Below, piece after piece: positions 50,655-60,605 of a stretch of DNA of 64,000 nt (the stretch's first letter is position 1; each line of letters begins with the position of its first letter). Source of the DNA: Candidatus Methanimicrococcus labiotermitis (GTDB lineage: Archaea > Halobacteriota > Methanosarcinia > Methanosarcinales > Methanosarcinaceae); NCBI GenBank assembly GCA_009784005.1, contig WRCE01000005.1, forward strand, positions 1-64,000. The letters are read 5' to 3'. The notes beneath the pieces were generated by a model. The model was not told the DNA's origin and did no database searches. It was given only the letters and a program-made list of their open reading frames with translations. The translations under genes and the position numbers were made by a program.

Positions 50655-51116
50655 ATGAGCGGCACAAATTTATATCTCATGCCTGAATTTGGTAATCCTT
50701 TCGCCGGCCTGAAAAACGGCCGTAAGCTGACGCATGAAGAACTTGTCCGCGCCATTCGTTTTATGGTTTCCGCCGAGTATGAAGCGATTCAGCTGTATGA
50801 ACAGCTTGCAGAATCCACCGACAACAAACTTGCAAAAGAAGTATTGCTCGACATCGCCGATGAAGAAAAAATCCACGCGGGCGAATTCCTCCGCTTGCTT
50901 CACGAACTTCAGCCGGATGAAGAGAAATTCTACAAAGAAGGCGCCGAAGAAGTCGAAGAAGAAATCGTCAAGATGGCAAAACCGGCGGCAAAAGCAGCGG
51001 CAAAACCGGCAGCAAAAGCGGCGGCAAAACCGGCAGCAAAAGCAGCGGCAAAACCTGCGCCGAAAACCGCCAAAAAAGCGGCGAAAACGCCTGCCAAAGC
51101 GCCTGCAAAAAAATAA
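50655..51116 (+). CDS. Ferritin-like (rubrerythrin/encapsulated-ferritin-type) protein with Ala/Lys/Pro-rich C-terminal tail
   Basis: KLTHEELVRAIRFMVSAEYEAIQLYEQLAESTDNKLAKEVLLDIADEEKIHAGEFLRLLHEL (E...ExxH di-iron motif); tail AAKPAAKAAAKPAAKAAAKPAPKTAKKAAKTPAKAPAKK; alternative start 50679. Confidence 0.85.
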   Translation: MSGTNLYLMPEFGNPFAGLKNGRKLTHEELVRAIRFMVSAEYEAIQLYEQLAESTDNKLAKEVLLDIADEEKIHAGEFLRLLHELQPDEEKFYKEGAEEVEEEIVKMAKPAAKAAAKPAAKAAAKPAAKAAAKPAPKTAKKAAKTPAKAPAKK

Positions 51117-51161
51117 ATCTTAATCCTGTAATCCGTTTTTCTGTATAATAAATAGAAAATG

Positions 51162-51186
51162 ACGGCCTGAGCGAAGCGCAGGTCGT
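51162..51186 (+). terminator. Hairpin ACGGCCTG/CAGGTCGT followed by AAATTTTT, 3' of the ferritin-like gene
   Basis: Direct reading (one G-U pair). Confidence 0.55.
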
Positions 51187-51216
51187 AAATTTTTCAGCCG
51201 TTATTTTATTGTCATT

Positions 51217-52926
51217 TCAGTTGTCATTTTTAATGAGTAGAGACTTCCCTGTCATTTCCGCCGGAATTTCCATATTCATTATTTCCAAAAGAGTCGGCGC
51301 GATGTCACATAATTTTCCGCCGTCTCTTAACCGTTTGACCGTCTTTTTCGTTGCCGGGTCACTATTTGTACTGTCGGCGTAAATCATTTTGACGGGATTT
51401 GTCGTATGCGACGTGCACGGCTCGCCGTTATTTTCTTCCATCTGTTCGGCGTTGCCGTGGTCCGCCGTCACAATCAGCGCGCCGCCTTTTTCAAAAACCT
51501 TTTCGGCCAGTCTGCCGGCGCAGGCATCCACCGCTTCGGCGGCCGCGATTGCCGCGTTAAAGATGCCGGTGTGGCCGACCATGTCCATATTGGCAAAATT
51601 GAGAACGATGAAATCATATTTGCCTTCGTCGATTTTTTGCAGCAGCGCATCCGTCACTTCAAACGCGCTCATTTCCGGTTTTAAATCATAAGTCGCCACT
51701 TTCGGGGACGGGATTAAGATGCGGTCTTCGCCGCCGTTCGGCTCTTCGACGCCGCCGTTGAAAAAGAACGTCACGTGAGCGTATTTCTCTGTCTCGGCGA
51801 TTCGAAGCTGTGTTTTGCCGTTTGCCGCCAAATACGCGCCGATCGTGTTTTTCAAATCTTTCGGCGGATAAGCGGTCGGGATTGTCAGCTCTTCATCGTA
51901 TTGCGTCAAACAGACAAAATGAACGGCAGGACGCGCCTTTCTCTTGAATCCGACTTTTTCATCGGGTTCAGTCAAAGCGTAAGTCAGCTGACGGGCGCGG
52001 TCCGGCCGGAAATTAAAGAAGATGACGGAGTCGCCGTCTTCAATGGCGGCAACTCTCTTACCGGCATTGGCATTCTCGGCGCTTGTCAGAATAATCGGCT
52101 TGACGAATTCATCGGTTTCGCCTCTGTCAAAGGAATTTTGAAGCTCTTTTTTCCATGAATTAGCTGTCGAACCGGTCATCGAACAGGTCGTCGAATCGAC
52201 AAACGTGAAGTCCGGCCCTTCCGGTTTTTCAAGGGTCAAAGCGTCATACGCTTTTTCCGTCCTGTCCCAGCGCTTGTCGCGGTCCATCGCGTAATAGCGG
52301 CCGATAATGGAAGCGAGTTTGCCGACGCCCTCTTTTTCCATAAATTCTGAAAGGTCGGTCAGGTCATTCATCGCGGATTTCGGCGGCACGTCGCGCCCGT
52401 CTGAAAATGCGTGAACATAGACGCGCTCTAAGCCCTCTCGTTTTGAAAACGTCAGCAGCGCTTTCAAATGAGTCATATAACTGTGAACGCCGCCGTAAGA
52501 AACAAGTCCCATCAAATGAAGCGATTTGCCGCGTTCTTTGGCGTTTGAAACGGCTTTCAATAAAACGGGATTTTTGAAAAACGCCCCCTCTTCAATCTCT
52601 TTATTAATCAGCGTCAAGTCTTGGTAAACAACGCGGCCGGCGCCGATGTTCAAGTGCCCGACTTCGGAATTGCCCATTTGCCCGTCGGGAAGGCCCACCG
52701 CTTGCCCTGATGTCAGCAAAAGGGTATTCGGATAATCCTTCATCAAACGGTCCAGATTCGGCGTGTTTGCCGCGGCGACCGCATTCCCTATAGTTTCGGC
52801 GCTGTATCCCCAGCCGTCTAAAATCATCAATAAAAGAGGCTTTTTCAGAGAATTGGCGGGAGGGACGGGAGGGGTGGGAGGGGTGAGAGGGGCGGGATGA
52901 GAATTTGTTTTCTCGAATTCATTCAT
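51217..52926 (-). CDS. gpmI: 2,3-bisphosphoglycerate-independent phosphoglycerate mutase
   Basis: [74 protein letters not shown]. Confidence 0.97.
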   Translation of the reverse strand: MNEFEKTNSHPAPLTPPTPPVPPANSLKKPLLLMILDGWGYSAETIGNAVAAANTPNLDRLMKDYPNTLLLTSGQAVGLPDGQMGNSEVGHLNIGAGRVVYQDLTLINKEIEEGAFFKNPVLLKAVSNAKERGKSLHLMGLVSYGGVHSYMTHLKALLTFSKREGLERVYVHAFSDGRDVPPKSAMNDLTDLSEFMEKEGVGKLASIIGRYYAMDRDKRWDRTEKAYDALTLEKPEGPDFTFVDSTTCSMTGSTANSWKKELQNSFDRGETDEFVKPIILTSAENANAGKRVAAIEDGDSVIFFNFRPDRARQLTYALTEPDEKVGFKRKARPAVHFVCLTQYDEELTIPTAYPPKDLKNTIGAYLAANGKTQLRIAETEKYAHVTFFFNGGVEEPNGGEDRILIPSPKVATYDLKPEMSAFEVTDALLQKIDEGKYDFIVLNFANMDMVGHTGIFNAAIAAAEAVDACAGRLAEKVFEKGGALIVTADHGNAEQMEENNGEPCTSHTTNPVKMIYADSTNSDPATKKTVKRLRDGGKLCDIAPTLLEIMNMEIPAEMTGKSLLIKNDN

Positions 52927-53033
52927 GTCTCGAAAAATGAAAAGAAAAGATTAAAATGTTTCCTCAAAAATGACTCCGTTCATCGTCAAAAAAAAGAAAA
53001 GGAATGGATATTTTGAAACGGTTCCTTTCGTCA

Positions 53034-55682
53034 TTATTTTTTGTAATCCGCTTCCACCACGCTGCGGATTCGTTGAGCCGTTATTTTGCCGATGCCTTTC
53101 ACCCGGCACAATTCCTCTTCGCTGGCATTAAAAATATTATTCAGCGAACCGAATTCGTTTAAAAGAAGCTGCGCGGAGTGAGGCCCGACGCCCGAAATCG
53201 AAGACAAAATGTACTCCTGCTGCTCGCTTGTCGTTTTGGCGGGCTTTTTGCCGTGAGGATTAACGGATTTCTTCTCGGCGACCTGCTCTTTCTTTGCCAT
53301 CATTTTCAAAAGAAGGGCCGTTTCTTCTTCATCTTTCGTATAAAAAACGGAAACGTTTAGATCGAGTTCAATCGAAAGCAAAGCGCCTCTGATTGAATTT
53401 TGATTCATCGGCCCCGCGGCGGCGGCGTCATCCATGCCTTCAATGATTAAAACCGGCTTTTTGTAAGCGCGCGAGAGGTCTATCAGCTGAGAAAACAAAT
53501 TCCGCTTGCCGCCAATCAATGAAGCGGTAAAGTCGGCGGCCGTTTTTCTTTCAATCGCCATGTCGTCGCTGACAACGTAATCGGCGACATCCAGCTTTGC
53601 GGTTTTCAAAAGAATCCCCTGCGCTTCCAAATGGCGCATAATGCCGCTTTTGATTTCACGGGTATCGGCGAGGATTCTCAAAGCCGGTTCTTTCAAAGGC
53701 TCTTTAAGGGGCTCTTTAAGGGGCTCTTTCAAAGGCTCTTTCGTATCTTCGGCGCCCGGATCGTCCGCCCCGAAATTTTCAGAAAAAACATGACTGCGAA
53801 CGGGAGGCGTATTCGAAATAGGGAAGTCGGCGGCGGAAACATCCATTGGTTCCTCGCATTCTGCCATAATTTCGGGAACGCTTTCAATTTCGGGAACACT
53901 TTCAATTTCGGGAACACTTTCAATTTCGGGAACACTTTCTGTTTCGGGAACACTTTCTGTTTCGGCAGGAAGCGTTTCGGATCGGGCGTATGCATATTTT
54001 TCTTTGAATTCACGTTCAAAATCCGCGAAATCCTTAAAATCCTTAATATCTGAAAAATCCTTATCTGTAAAATCCGCAAAATCCGTGAAATCCGAAAATG
54101 CCTTTTGGCCGCCGGATGCGTTGTCAACCGATTCGTTCTGAAATGTTTTCTTCAGATTTTCCATCTCGGAAAGCATCCGTTTCTCTTTATTTTGACTGCT
54201 CCAGCGGTAGGCTTCATCGCGCGTCCCCTTCGTCACCAGCACAATAACGCGGCCGGTCCGGAAACGGCCCGTTCGCCCTTTTCTTTGAATGCTTCGAATT
54301 TCCGAAGGCACCGGCTCATAGAACAGAACCAAATCGGTTGCGGGTATGTCCAGTCCTTCCTCGGCAACGGATGTCGCGATGAGCACATTATAGACGCCGG
54401 CGCGAAACTGCTCGATGATTTCCGTTTGCTGCTTTTGCGTCAGGCCCTTGTCTTTATTGCGCGACCCCTGGCCGACAAAACGAACGGGGCGGACATCGGG
54501 CACTTCCGCCAAAGCTTCCTTGACAATATTTGCGGTTTCCCTGAAATTTGTAAAAACAATTATTTTGGAATCGGGAGACGCTGCAAGCCGGTTGCTGACA
54601 ATATGCTGAACGGCACGGAATTTCGGATGTTCCGCCTCACATTTCTCCGTCAGGTGGAAAGCCTGCCGGAAATGAAGGTCGGCAGCAATCCTTTTGACCG
54701 CCTTGCTGGCGCCGGATGTGCCGGCTTCTTCCTCCATTTTCTTCAAATAAGCCAAAAGCGGCTTAGCGCCTTGTGTTTCAATCAACTCGATGCCGTGTCC
54801 GATTTTCATGATTTCGGCCAACACGGAAACAGCGGAATAAATGCCGGCATCTGCATCCCCCTGACGCATTTGAGCCGTCAGGCTTGATTGTAGGGCCAAA
54901 AAATCCCGTTTGGACAGATACTTGCCGGCCAGCGGATAACCGTATTCGGCAAGTTTGTTCAGCCGTTCATCCAATATTTTCTGAAGCGGGTCGCGGATGT
55001 CCGCCAACTCTTTCGGGAGCGGCAATGACATCCATTCGATTTCCTTCTTATGAATATATGGTTTGATATCCGCGTCCTCTTCTGTTTTGACGACAATGTT
55101 TCCGATGGAAAGGGCGCGGCAAACTTCATCAATCGTTTCTTTTTCGCTGCCCGGGCTTGCCGTAATTCCCAAAATCAACGGATTATCGGCGGTTGCCATG
55201 TATTTTTCGGCAACGTAAGTGTAAGCGTAATTGCCGACAGAGCGGTGCGCCTCATCAAAAACAATACATGACACATCCTTTAAGAAGAGGCGCCCGTTGA
55301 TTAAATCATTTTCAATAACTTGAGGCGTTGCGATAATGACGGAAGAGTCACCCCACAAGTCTTGGCGTTTATCGGGCGTAATACCGCCCATAAAGACCCG
55401 AACGTTGCCGGCTTCCGGTTTCAAAACACGGGAAAAAAAATTAAAATGTTGTTCGACCAGCGGTTTGGTCGGCGACAGCAGCAAAACCTTGCCGCCGATT
55501 TTTTCCAGGCGCATGACCATAATCAAAAGCGCGACAACCGTTTTCCCGAGAGACGTCGGAAGAACGACAAGAGAATTCTTCTTGGTGCAACCGGAAACAA
55601 TATTAAGCTGATAAAGGCGCTGCTCAACCGCGCCTTCAAAAATCAGAGGATGCTTAATGAATTGTTTGGATTCTGACGCCAT
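53034..55682 (-). CDS. hef: Hef-type archaeal helicase/ERCC4 nuclease
   Basis: SLGKTVVALLIM, FDEAHRSVGNYAY, ATSVAEEGLDIPATDLVLFYEPVPSEIRSIQRKGRTGR; RILADTREIKSG...IERKTAADFTASLIGGKRNLFSQL ERCC4; C-terminal HhH. Confidence 0.96.
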   Translation of the reverse strand: MASESKQFIKHPLIFEGAVEQRLYQLNIVSGCTKKNSLVVLPTSLGKTVVALLIMVMRLEKIGGKVLLLSPTKPLVEQHFNFFSRVLKPEAGNVRVFMGGITPDKRQDLWGDSSVIIATPQVIENDLINGRLFLKDVSCIVFDEAHRSVGNYAYTYVAEKYMATADNPLILGITASPGSEKETIDEVCRALSIGNIVVKTEEDADIKPYIHKKEIEWMSLPLPKELADIRDPLQKILDERLNKLAEYGYPLAGKYLSKRDFLALQSSLTAQMRQGDADAGIYSAVSVLAEIMKIGHGIELIETQGAKPLLAYLKKMEEEAGTSGASKAVKRIAADLHFRQAFHLTEKCEAEHPKFRAVQHIVSNRLAASPDSKIIVFTNFRETANIVKEALAEVPDVRPVRFVGQGSRNKDKGLTQKQQTEIIEQFRAGVYNVLIATSVAEEGLDIPATDLVLFYEPVPSEIRSIQRKGRTGRFRTGRVIVLVTKGTRDEAYRWSSQNKEKRMLSEMENLKKTFQNESVDNASGGQKAFSDFTDFADFTDKDFSDIKDFKDFADFEREFKEKYAYARSETLPAETESVPETESVPEIESVPEIESVPEIESVPEIMAECEEPMDVSAADFPISNTPPVRSHVFSENFGADDPGAEDTKEPLKEPLKEPLKEPLKEPALRILADTREIKSGIMRHLEAQGILLKTAKLDVADYVVSDDMAIERKTAADFTASLIGGKRNLFSQLIDLSRAYKKPVLIIEGMDDAAAAGPMNQNSIRGALLSIELDLNVSVFYTKDEEETALLLKMMAKKEQVAEKKSVNPHGKKPAKTTSEQQEYILSSISGVGPHSAQLLLNEFGSLNNIFNASEEELCRVKGIGKITAQRIRSVVEADYKK

Positions 55683-55965
55683 ATTTCAAATCCCCGGTAA
55701 AAATGAATCATTGAATGAATAAACAGAATTAATAAACATTTGTCAATAACATTTACCGCACTTTCCTTATAAAGAATGAGCTTGCGAAGTGAAACTAAAA
55801 GAAATAAAAAAACAAAAAAAAGAGAAATAAGCGAATGAAAGACAGGATAATTGAAAAAAAAATCGGAAGATATTTAAAATATCGGAGTTTTAAAAAATTG
55901 ATGGGGAGAAGTTTATCTTGGAAGCATGAAAAAAAATATAATCTTAGGATGGATTGATGATGGGT

Positions 55966-56835
55966 ATGTCGATTAACATTTTAGCAGATGACAAAATAGA
56001 ACAACTCATATTAGGCCTTGAAGAAAAACTTCGTTCGGATGTGTTGTATTTGCGTGGGCCCATGATGGGTAACCTTGATAGTGTATTTTTAAAAATAATC
56101 GAATCTCTGAAAACGGATGGCGAAAAACGCGGCCTTAACCGAAATGAGATATATATCGTATTGACGACAGAAGGTGGTAGCGCTGAAGTTGTTGAACGTT
56201 TGGTAAATGTGTTGCGGCATCATTATCAAAAAGTAAACTTTATTGTTCCGGATTATGCGTATAGCGCAGGGACAATTTTTTGTATGAGTGGAAACAAAAT
56301 CTATATGGATTACTTTAGCGTATTAGGACCCATTGATCCGCAAGTTGAAACAAAAGATGGGAAACTGGTTGCAGCGCTTGGCTATCTTGATAAAGTTGAA
56401 GAATTAATTGTTAAGGCGAATAATGGAACCTTGTCCGATGCTGAATTTGTTATCTTGAAAGATTTTGATTTGGCAGAGTTGAAGTCATATGAACAAGCAA
56501 AGGATTTGACGATTGACTTGTTGAAGAAGTGGTTGGTAAAATATAAGTTTGAAGATTGGAAAGTTCATAAATCATCAGGGTTGCCGGTCAGTAATGATGA
56601 TAAAGAGGAACGTGCACTTAAAATAGCCGACTCTTTGAGCGACCACCATATTTGGAAAAGTCACGGAAGACCGTTATCTATTAACGAATTACGGGAATTA
56701 AAATTGAAAATTGATGATTATAGCGAAGACAAAGAATTGCATGCGGCAATAAGAGAACTTCATGAATATTGTACCGATTTGTTGGAAATTAATCAGATAA
56801 AAAGTTATATTAGAATAAGAAGGGCCTTACAATGA
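55966..56835 (+). CDS. ClpP/crotonase-fold serine protease of the SDH (serine dehydrogenase proteinase)-like family
   Basis: LYLRGPMMGNLDSVFLKIIESL...IVLTTEGGSAEVVERLVNVLRHHY...FIVPDYAYSAGTIFCMSGNKIYMDYFSVLGPIDPQV (YSAGT nucleophile region). Confidence 0.8.
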   Translation: MSINILADDKIEQLILGLEEKLRSDVLYLRGPMMGNLDSVFLKIIESLKTDGEKRGLNRNEIYIVLTTEGGSAEVVERLVNVLRHHYQKVNFIVPDYAYSAGTIFCMSGNKIYMDYFSVLGPIDPQVETKDGKLVAALGYLDKVEELIVKANNGTLSDAEFVILKDFDLAELKSYEQAKDLTIDLLKKWLVKYKFEDWKVHKSSGLPVSNDDKEERALKIADSLSDHHIWKSHGRPLSINELRELKLKIDDYSEDKELHAAIRELHEYCTDLLEINQIKSYIRIRRALQ

Positions 56836-57017
56836 CAGTAATCGACGAACTGAATAATTTGCAAATTGAAAAAAGCAAAAAGGCATCAGACTATCAAAAC
56901 GCTTCAGAAAGGTTTGATTTGTTAATAGAAAAGGGATTGGCTTCGAAAAGAACATCAATAGAAATTGGTCGTAGCAATCTTGTTTGTAAAACCTACACGT
57001 ACTACAACTTCAAATAA
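56832..57017 (+). CDS. Small 61-aa protein translationally coupled (ATGA) to the ClpP-like protease
   Basis: 4-nt overlap; MTVIDELNNLQIEKSKKASDYQNASERFDLLIEKGLASKRTSIEIGRSNLVCKTYTYYNFK. Confidence 0.6.
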   Translation: MTVIDELNNLQIEKSKKASDYQNASERFDLLIEKGLASKRTSIEIGRSNLVCKTYTYYNFK

Positions 57018-57107
57018 TTGAGATTCGGACATCCATGTTTTCCTCCATAAATTGGGGAAATGATGAATGAAAAAACAAAAAAAAGAGAGTAGAGTCGAAA
57101 AATGAAA

Positions 57108-57563
57108 TTAATCTTCGACTTCGATGGTGTCGTTTTTCTTTGGAAGGAAAACCGTTAAAACGCCGTTTGAAAGCTTGGCGGTTGCTTTTTCCTCATCGAT
57201 TTGGACGGGAATGTTGACGGAACCCTCATATTTTCTGTAAAAACGCTCGCGGCGGATGTAAATTCCTTCTTCGATGTCGGTCAGACATTCGGCGCGGATT
57301 GTCAGCAGACGATCTTGGATTTCAAGTGTGATGTCGTTTTTTGTGACGTCAGGGAGATCGGCTTTTAAAACAATATCATGTTTGCGTTCGATTAAATCCA
57401 TTAAAGGCGTTTGGCGGAATTCGCCGAAATTTTCTTTGTTGCTTTTTCCAAAAGATGTAAGTTTACTGAAAAACTGGTTTACCGAAGACTTGCCGTCATG
57501 CTCCTCTTCGCAATTTTCGTTCTCTTTTGATTCTTTAGACTGTTTTTTCTGGAACGGATTCAT
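57108..57563 (-). CDS. Hsp20/alpha-crystallin family small heat-shock protein
   Basis: TPLMDLIERKHDIVLKADLPDVTKNDITLEIQDRLLTIRAE...FYRKYEGSVNIPVQIDEEKATAKLSNGVLTVFLPK. Confidence 0.93.
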   Translation of the reverse strand: MNPFQKKQSKESKENENCEEEHDGKSSVNQFFSKLTSFGKSNKENFGEFRQTPLMDLIERKHDIVLKADLPDVTKNDITLEIQDRLLTIRAECLTDIEEGIYIRRERFYRKYEGSVNIPVQIDEEKATAKLSNGVLTVFLPKKNDTIEVED

Positions 57564-57805
57564 TTCCCCTCACCCCTCCTCTGTTTAAATCGGCTTTCCC
57601 AATTGAATTTTCGTTTTGTAAATTTAAGAAAGCCGCCAAAAAATAAAATTAACTGTTATTAACGTATTTGTTATTAACGTATTAATTAACTTGTAATACT
57701 TGTAATACTTGTAATATACCTGAGTTCAAATTATATTAATTTATTCAAGAAAATTACTCAAGAGGAATCCGCAAATACCTCTTGAATTTGAACACGGCTG
57801 AACAA

Positions 57806-59065
57806 TTATTTTTCAAGCATGATTGAAATCAAATCGGGCGCGTAAACCGTTTTGAAACTGCCGACCTTTACCGAATCTTCATCATAAAATTCGACGTCGT
57901 CGACGTCTTGTTCTCTTGTGTCGTAAAGCGCAAACGGAATCGGATCACTTGTATGCGTCTTTAAAGCGACCGGCGTCGGATGGTCGGGCATGACCAGAAT
58001 GCGGCACGGCTCCGCCAAAGATTTGGCGTGCGCCAAAAGAGGCCCGACAATTTTAGCGTCCAAATCCTCAACCGCCTGTATCTTTTTCTTATAATCGCCG
58101 AGGTGGCCGCATTCATCCGGCGCTTCGATATGAACAAAAGCGAAATCCATTGTTTTCAGCGCTTCCATTGCGGCCTGCGCTTTTCCTTTATAATTTGTGT
58201 CCAAAAAGCCGGTGGCGCCTTCAACATAAATCACGTCAAGACCGGCGCCGATTCCGATTCCTTTCAGCAGGTCAACCGCGGAAATGACGGCGCCCGTTTT
58301 ATTATGAAGCTTTTGAAATGATTCAAACCGAGGCGCATTGCCCTGACCCCAAAACCAAATGCAGTTTGCCGGAAGTTTCCCTTCCGCGACCCTTTTTTGA
58401 TTGACGGGATGGTCCTTCAAAATATCAAAAGAAGCGGCCATCATATCCGTGTAAATCCGAGCGGCTTCCTCAGACGCCGCGTCCCCCTGAGCGCTCCTCG
58501 GGAGGTGCCCGGCGGCTTTTTGCCCCGTCACGTCGTGCGGCGGCGTAAAAGAGCAATTCTTGCCGAAATTTTCTTTGGCAACCAGCAGATGGCGGTAGCT
58601 GATACCCGGATGGAAGCGAAACTGCGGTGTTCCAAGCTCCTTGTCAATGGTTCGAATCAGCTGTCCCGCTTCTTCTGAGGAGATGTGGCCGCCGCTGTAA
58701 TCGACAATGTGAGCGTCTTTGAAAGAAAACCCGTCGCCGCCGACAGTGCCGTCAGCGTTGCCGATTGTAATCAGATTTGTCCGAAAAGCCAAGTCGCTGC
58801 CGCTGAGCTTAACGCCCATACTGAGCGCTTCCAGCGGAGAGCGCCCCGTATAATATTCTGCCGGGTCGTAACCGAAAATTGACATGTTAGCGACATCGCT
58901 TCCCGGAGGATAGCCTTCGGGAACCGTGACGGCCAATCCGGTTCGCCCGTGTTTGGCAAGATAATCCATGTTCGGCGTTGCGACCGATTGAAGAATGGTT
59001 TTGCCGCCCAATTCGGGAATGGGAAGGTCGGCCATTCCGTCTCCGATAATGACAATATATTTCAT
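57806..59065 (-). CDS. apgM: Cofactor-independent phosphoglycerate mutase (archaeal ApgM type)
   Basis: MKYIVIIGDGMADLPIPELGGKTILQSVATPNMDYLAKHGRTGLAVTVPEGYPPGSDVANMSIFGYDPAEYYTGRSPLEALSMG. Confidence 0.93.
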   Translation of the reverse strand: MKYIVIIGDGMADLPIPELGGKTILQSVATPNMDYLAKHGRTGLAVTVPEGYPPGSDVANMSIFGYDPAEYYTGRSPLEALSMGVKLSGSDLAFRTNLITIGNADGTVGGDGFSFKDAHIVDYSGGHISSEEAGQLIRTIDKELGTPQFRFHPGISYRHLLVAKENFGKNCSFTPPHDVTGQKAAGHLPRSAQGDAASEEAARIYTDMMAASFDILKDHPVNQKRVAEGKLPANCIWFWGQGNAPRFESFQKLHNKTGAVISAVDLLKGIGIGAGLDVIYVEGATGFLDTNYKGKAQAAMEALKTMDFAFVHIEAPDECGHLGDYKKKIQAVEDLDAKIVGPLLAHAKSLAEPCRILVMPDHPTPVALKTHTSDPIPFALYDTREQDVDDVEFYDEDSVKVGSFKTVYAPDLISIMLEK

Positions 59066-59104
59066 GTAAAAACATCCGGGAAATTTCAATCATTTAAGAT
59101 TTTA

Positions 59105-59205
59105 ATGAGAATTACAATGTGATTTTAAGTGATTTTCAGTGATTTTAATGTGATTTGAGATGAATAATGAGATTTTATGAGATTTGAGATAAATAATGAG
59201 ATACG
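59105..59205. repeat. Imperfect repeats of gattttaatgtgattt / aatgagattttatgagatttgagat
   Basis: Direct reading. Confidence 0.8.
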
Positions 59206-59289
59206 GCTGTTTGTATTAATTAAATATGCGCTTAAAAATTACTTTCTTTGCCTTCCCTCAGACAGCGGTTTTCATTTCATCATCAAGAG

Positions 59290-59365
59290 CACCATTATTT
59301 CGGATGACCATTATTTCGGATGACCATTATTTCAGATGACCATTGTTTCGGATGACCATTATTTC
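59290..59365. repeat. Tandem repeat, about 16-bp unit gaccattatttcggat, running into the 3' end of a CDS
   Basis: Direct reading. Confidence 0.9.
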
Positions 59366-59781
59366 GGGATGAAATCTTCCGAATTAAAATTGCTGTAATA
59401 TCTGCCGGATTCGGCCGTAAATCTCAAAACGCAATAATCCGGGTCGGTCACACCTTTGGGATAATAGACTATATCGCCTTCCTCCCAAATCATTTCTTTA
59501 CTCGCCGCGTCTTCCAAGACTTCCATTGTGCCTTTCAGCATGACGCCGCGATAAAATCGCTTATCGAAAAAATAAATGCACGCTTTTGGATTTTCGCGAT
59601 ATTGGGACACGCGCATGGAAGACGTGTTTGTCGAAAAATAAAAAGTTTTGATGCCTTCGCGTTTACTCGGCGACAGCATCGCTTTTGTATTCGGATAACC
59701 GTCACTGTCAACGGAACTGATAAAAGAAACTCCTTGTCTGTCTATCAGATTGCCTATTGTCTGTTCTGTATTTCTCATCAT
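59359..59781 (-). CDS. Pyridoxamine 5'-phosphate oxidase-like FMN-binding split-barrel protein
   Basis: RQGVSFISSVDSDGYPNTKAMLSPSKREGIKTFYFSTNTSSMRVSQYRENPKACIYFFDKRFYRGVMLKGTMEVLED. Confidence 0.87.
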   Translation of the reverse strand: MMRNTEQTIGNLIDRQGVSFISSVDSDGYPNTKAMLSPSKREGIKTFYFSTNTSSMRVSQYRENPKACIYFFDKRFYRGVMLKGTMEVLEDAASKEMIWEEGDIVYYPKGVTDPDYCVLRFTAESGRYYSNFNSEDFIPK

Positions 59782-59876
59782 ATTTACCGCTCTTAATCAA
59801 CTTTATTCAGTTTAAATCAGCTTTATTCAGCTTTATTCAGCTTTATTCAGCTTTAATCTGCTTCAACCGGCTTTAA

Positions 59877-60494
59877 TTATTCCGTCACATCCGGCGCTTC
59901 ATGAACATAATCCGGAATATTGTTCAATATATCTTGCAATGTTTTTGCTTTTTCAAGCATTTTCATTGAATCCATGTGTGGAGACGCGTATATGCCGTCC
60001 CAAAAGTATTCGTCATATTCCTTTCGGATTGGAAAAGCAAGTATCGGTTCGTTTAAAGAAAATTGAGCGTTTTTGCCGTTTGTGTTTCCGCGGGCGTCAA
60101 TTTTTATCCAACGGCCGTTTACAAAAACGGCGTTGAAGCAATGAACGCAATAACCCGAAGAATCGTCATCCATAAGCGTCAGATGCTGAAAACAAAAGCC
60201 GGCGGGAATACTTTGAGACCTCAATAAAGCCGCGAGAAGATTCGATTTCGCGTGACAAATCCCCGTTCCATGTTTTAAAACATCGGAGGCCTTTGCCGTA
60301 ATTGTTTTGACAATGATGTCAAAGAACGGTATGTCAAATGAATGCGGAATTTCATCTCTGACATATTCATAAGCAATTTTGGTCTTCTCAACATCATTGG
60401 TTATGCCGCGGAATAATTCGTCAGCTTTTGCTTGAATGAGAGGGGATGAAAAATCAACATACGGGTGTTCCGCTAAAAATTTTGAAAAATCCAT
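59877..60494 (-). CDS. Transglutaminase-like domain protein
   Basis: IAYEYVRDEIPHSFDIPF...DVLKHGTGICHAKSNLLAALLRSQSIPAGFCFQHLTLMDDDSSGYCVHCFNAVFVNGRWIKIDARGN (Cys-His-Asp). Confidence 0.88.
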   Translation of the reverse strand: MDFSKFLAEHPYVDFSSPLIQAKADELFRGITNDVEKTKIAYEYVRDEIPHSFDIPFFDIIVKTITAKASDVLKHGTGICHAKSNLLAALLRSQSIPAGFCFQHLTLMDDDSSGYCVHCFNAVFVNGRWIKIDARGNTNGKNAQFSLNEPILAFPIRKEYDEYFWDGIYASPHMDSMKMLEKAKTLQDILNNIPDYVHEAPDVTE

Positions 60495-60519
60495 TTGAAT
60501 CCCCTTTACTAAAAAATTC

Positions 60520-60605
60520 AGCTGACATTATTGCTGAAATTGTTGCTGATATTATTGCTGATATTTGCTGATATTATTGCTGACATTATTGCTGACTTTA
60601 TAGCT
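60520..60605. repeat. Tandem repeat, about 12-bp unit attattgctgat
   Basis: Direct reading. Confidence 0.9.

Noticed and set aside
54105-54887. 260-aa + strand ORF
   Set aside because: Antisense to hef; no recognisable domain.
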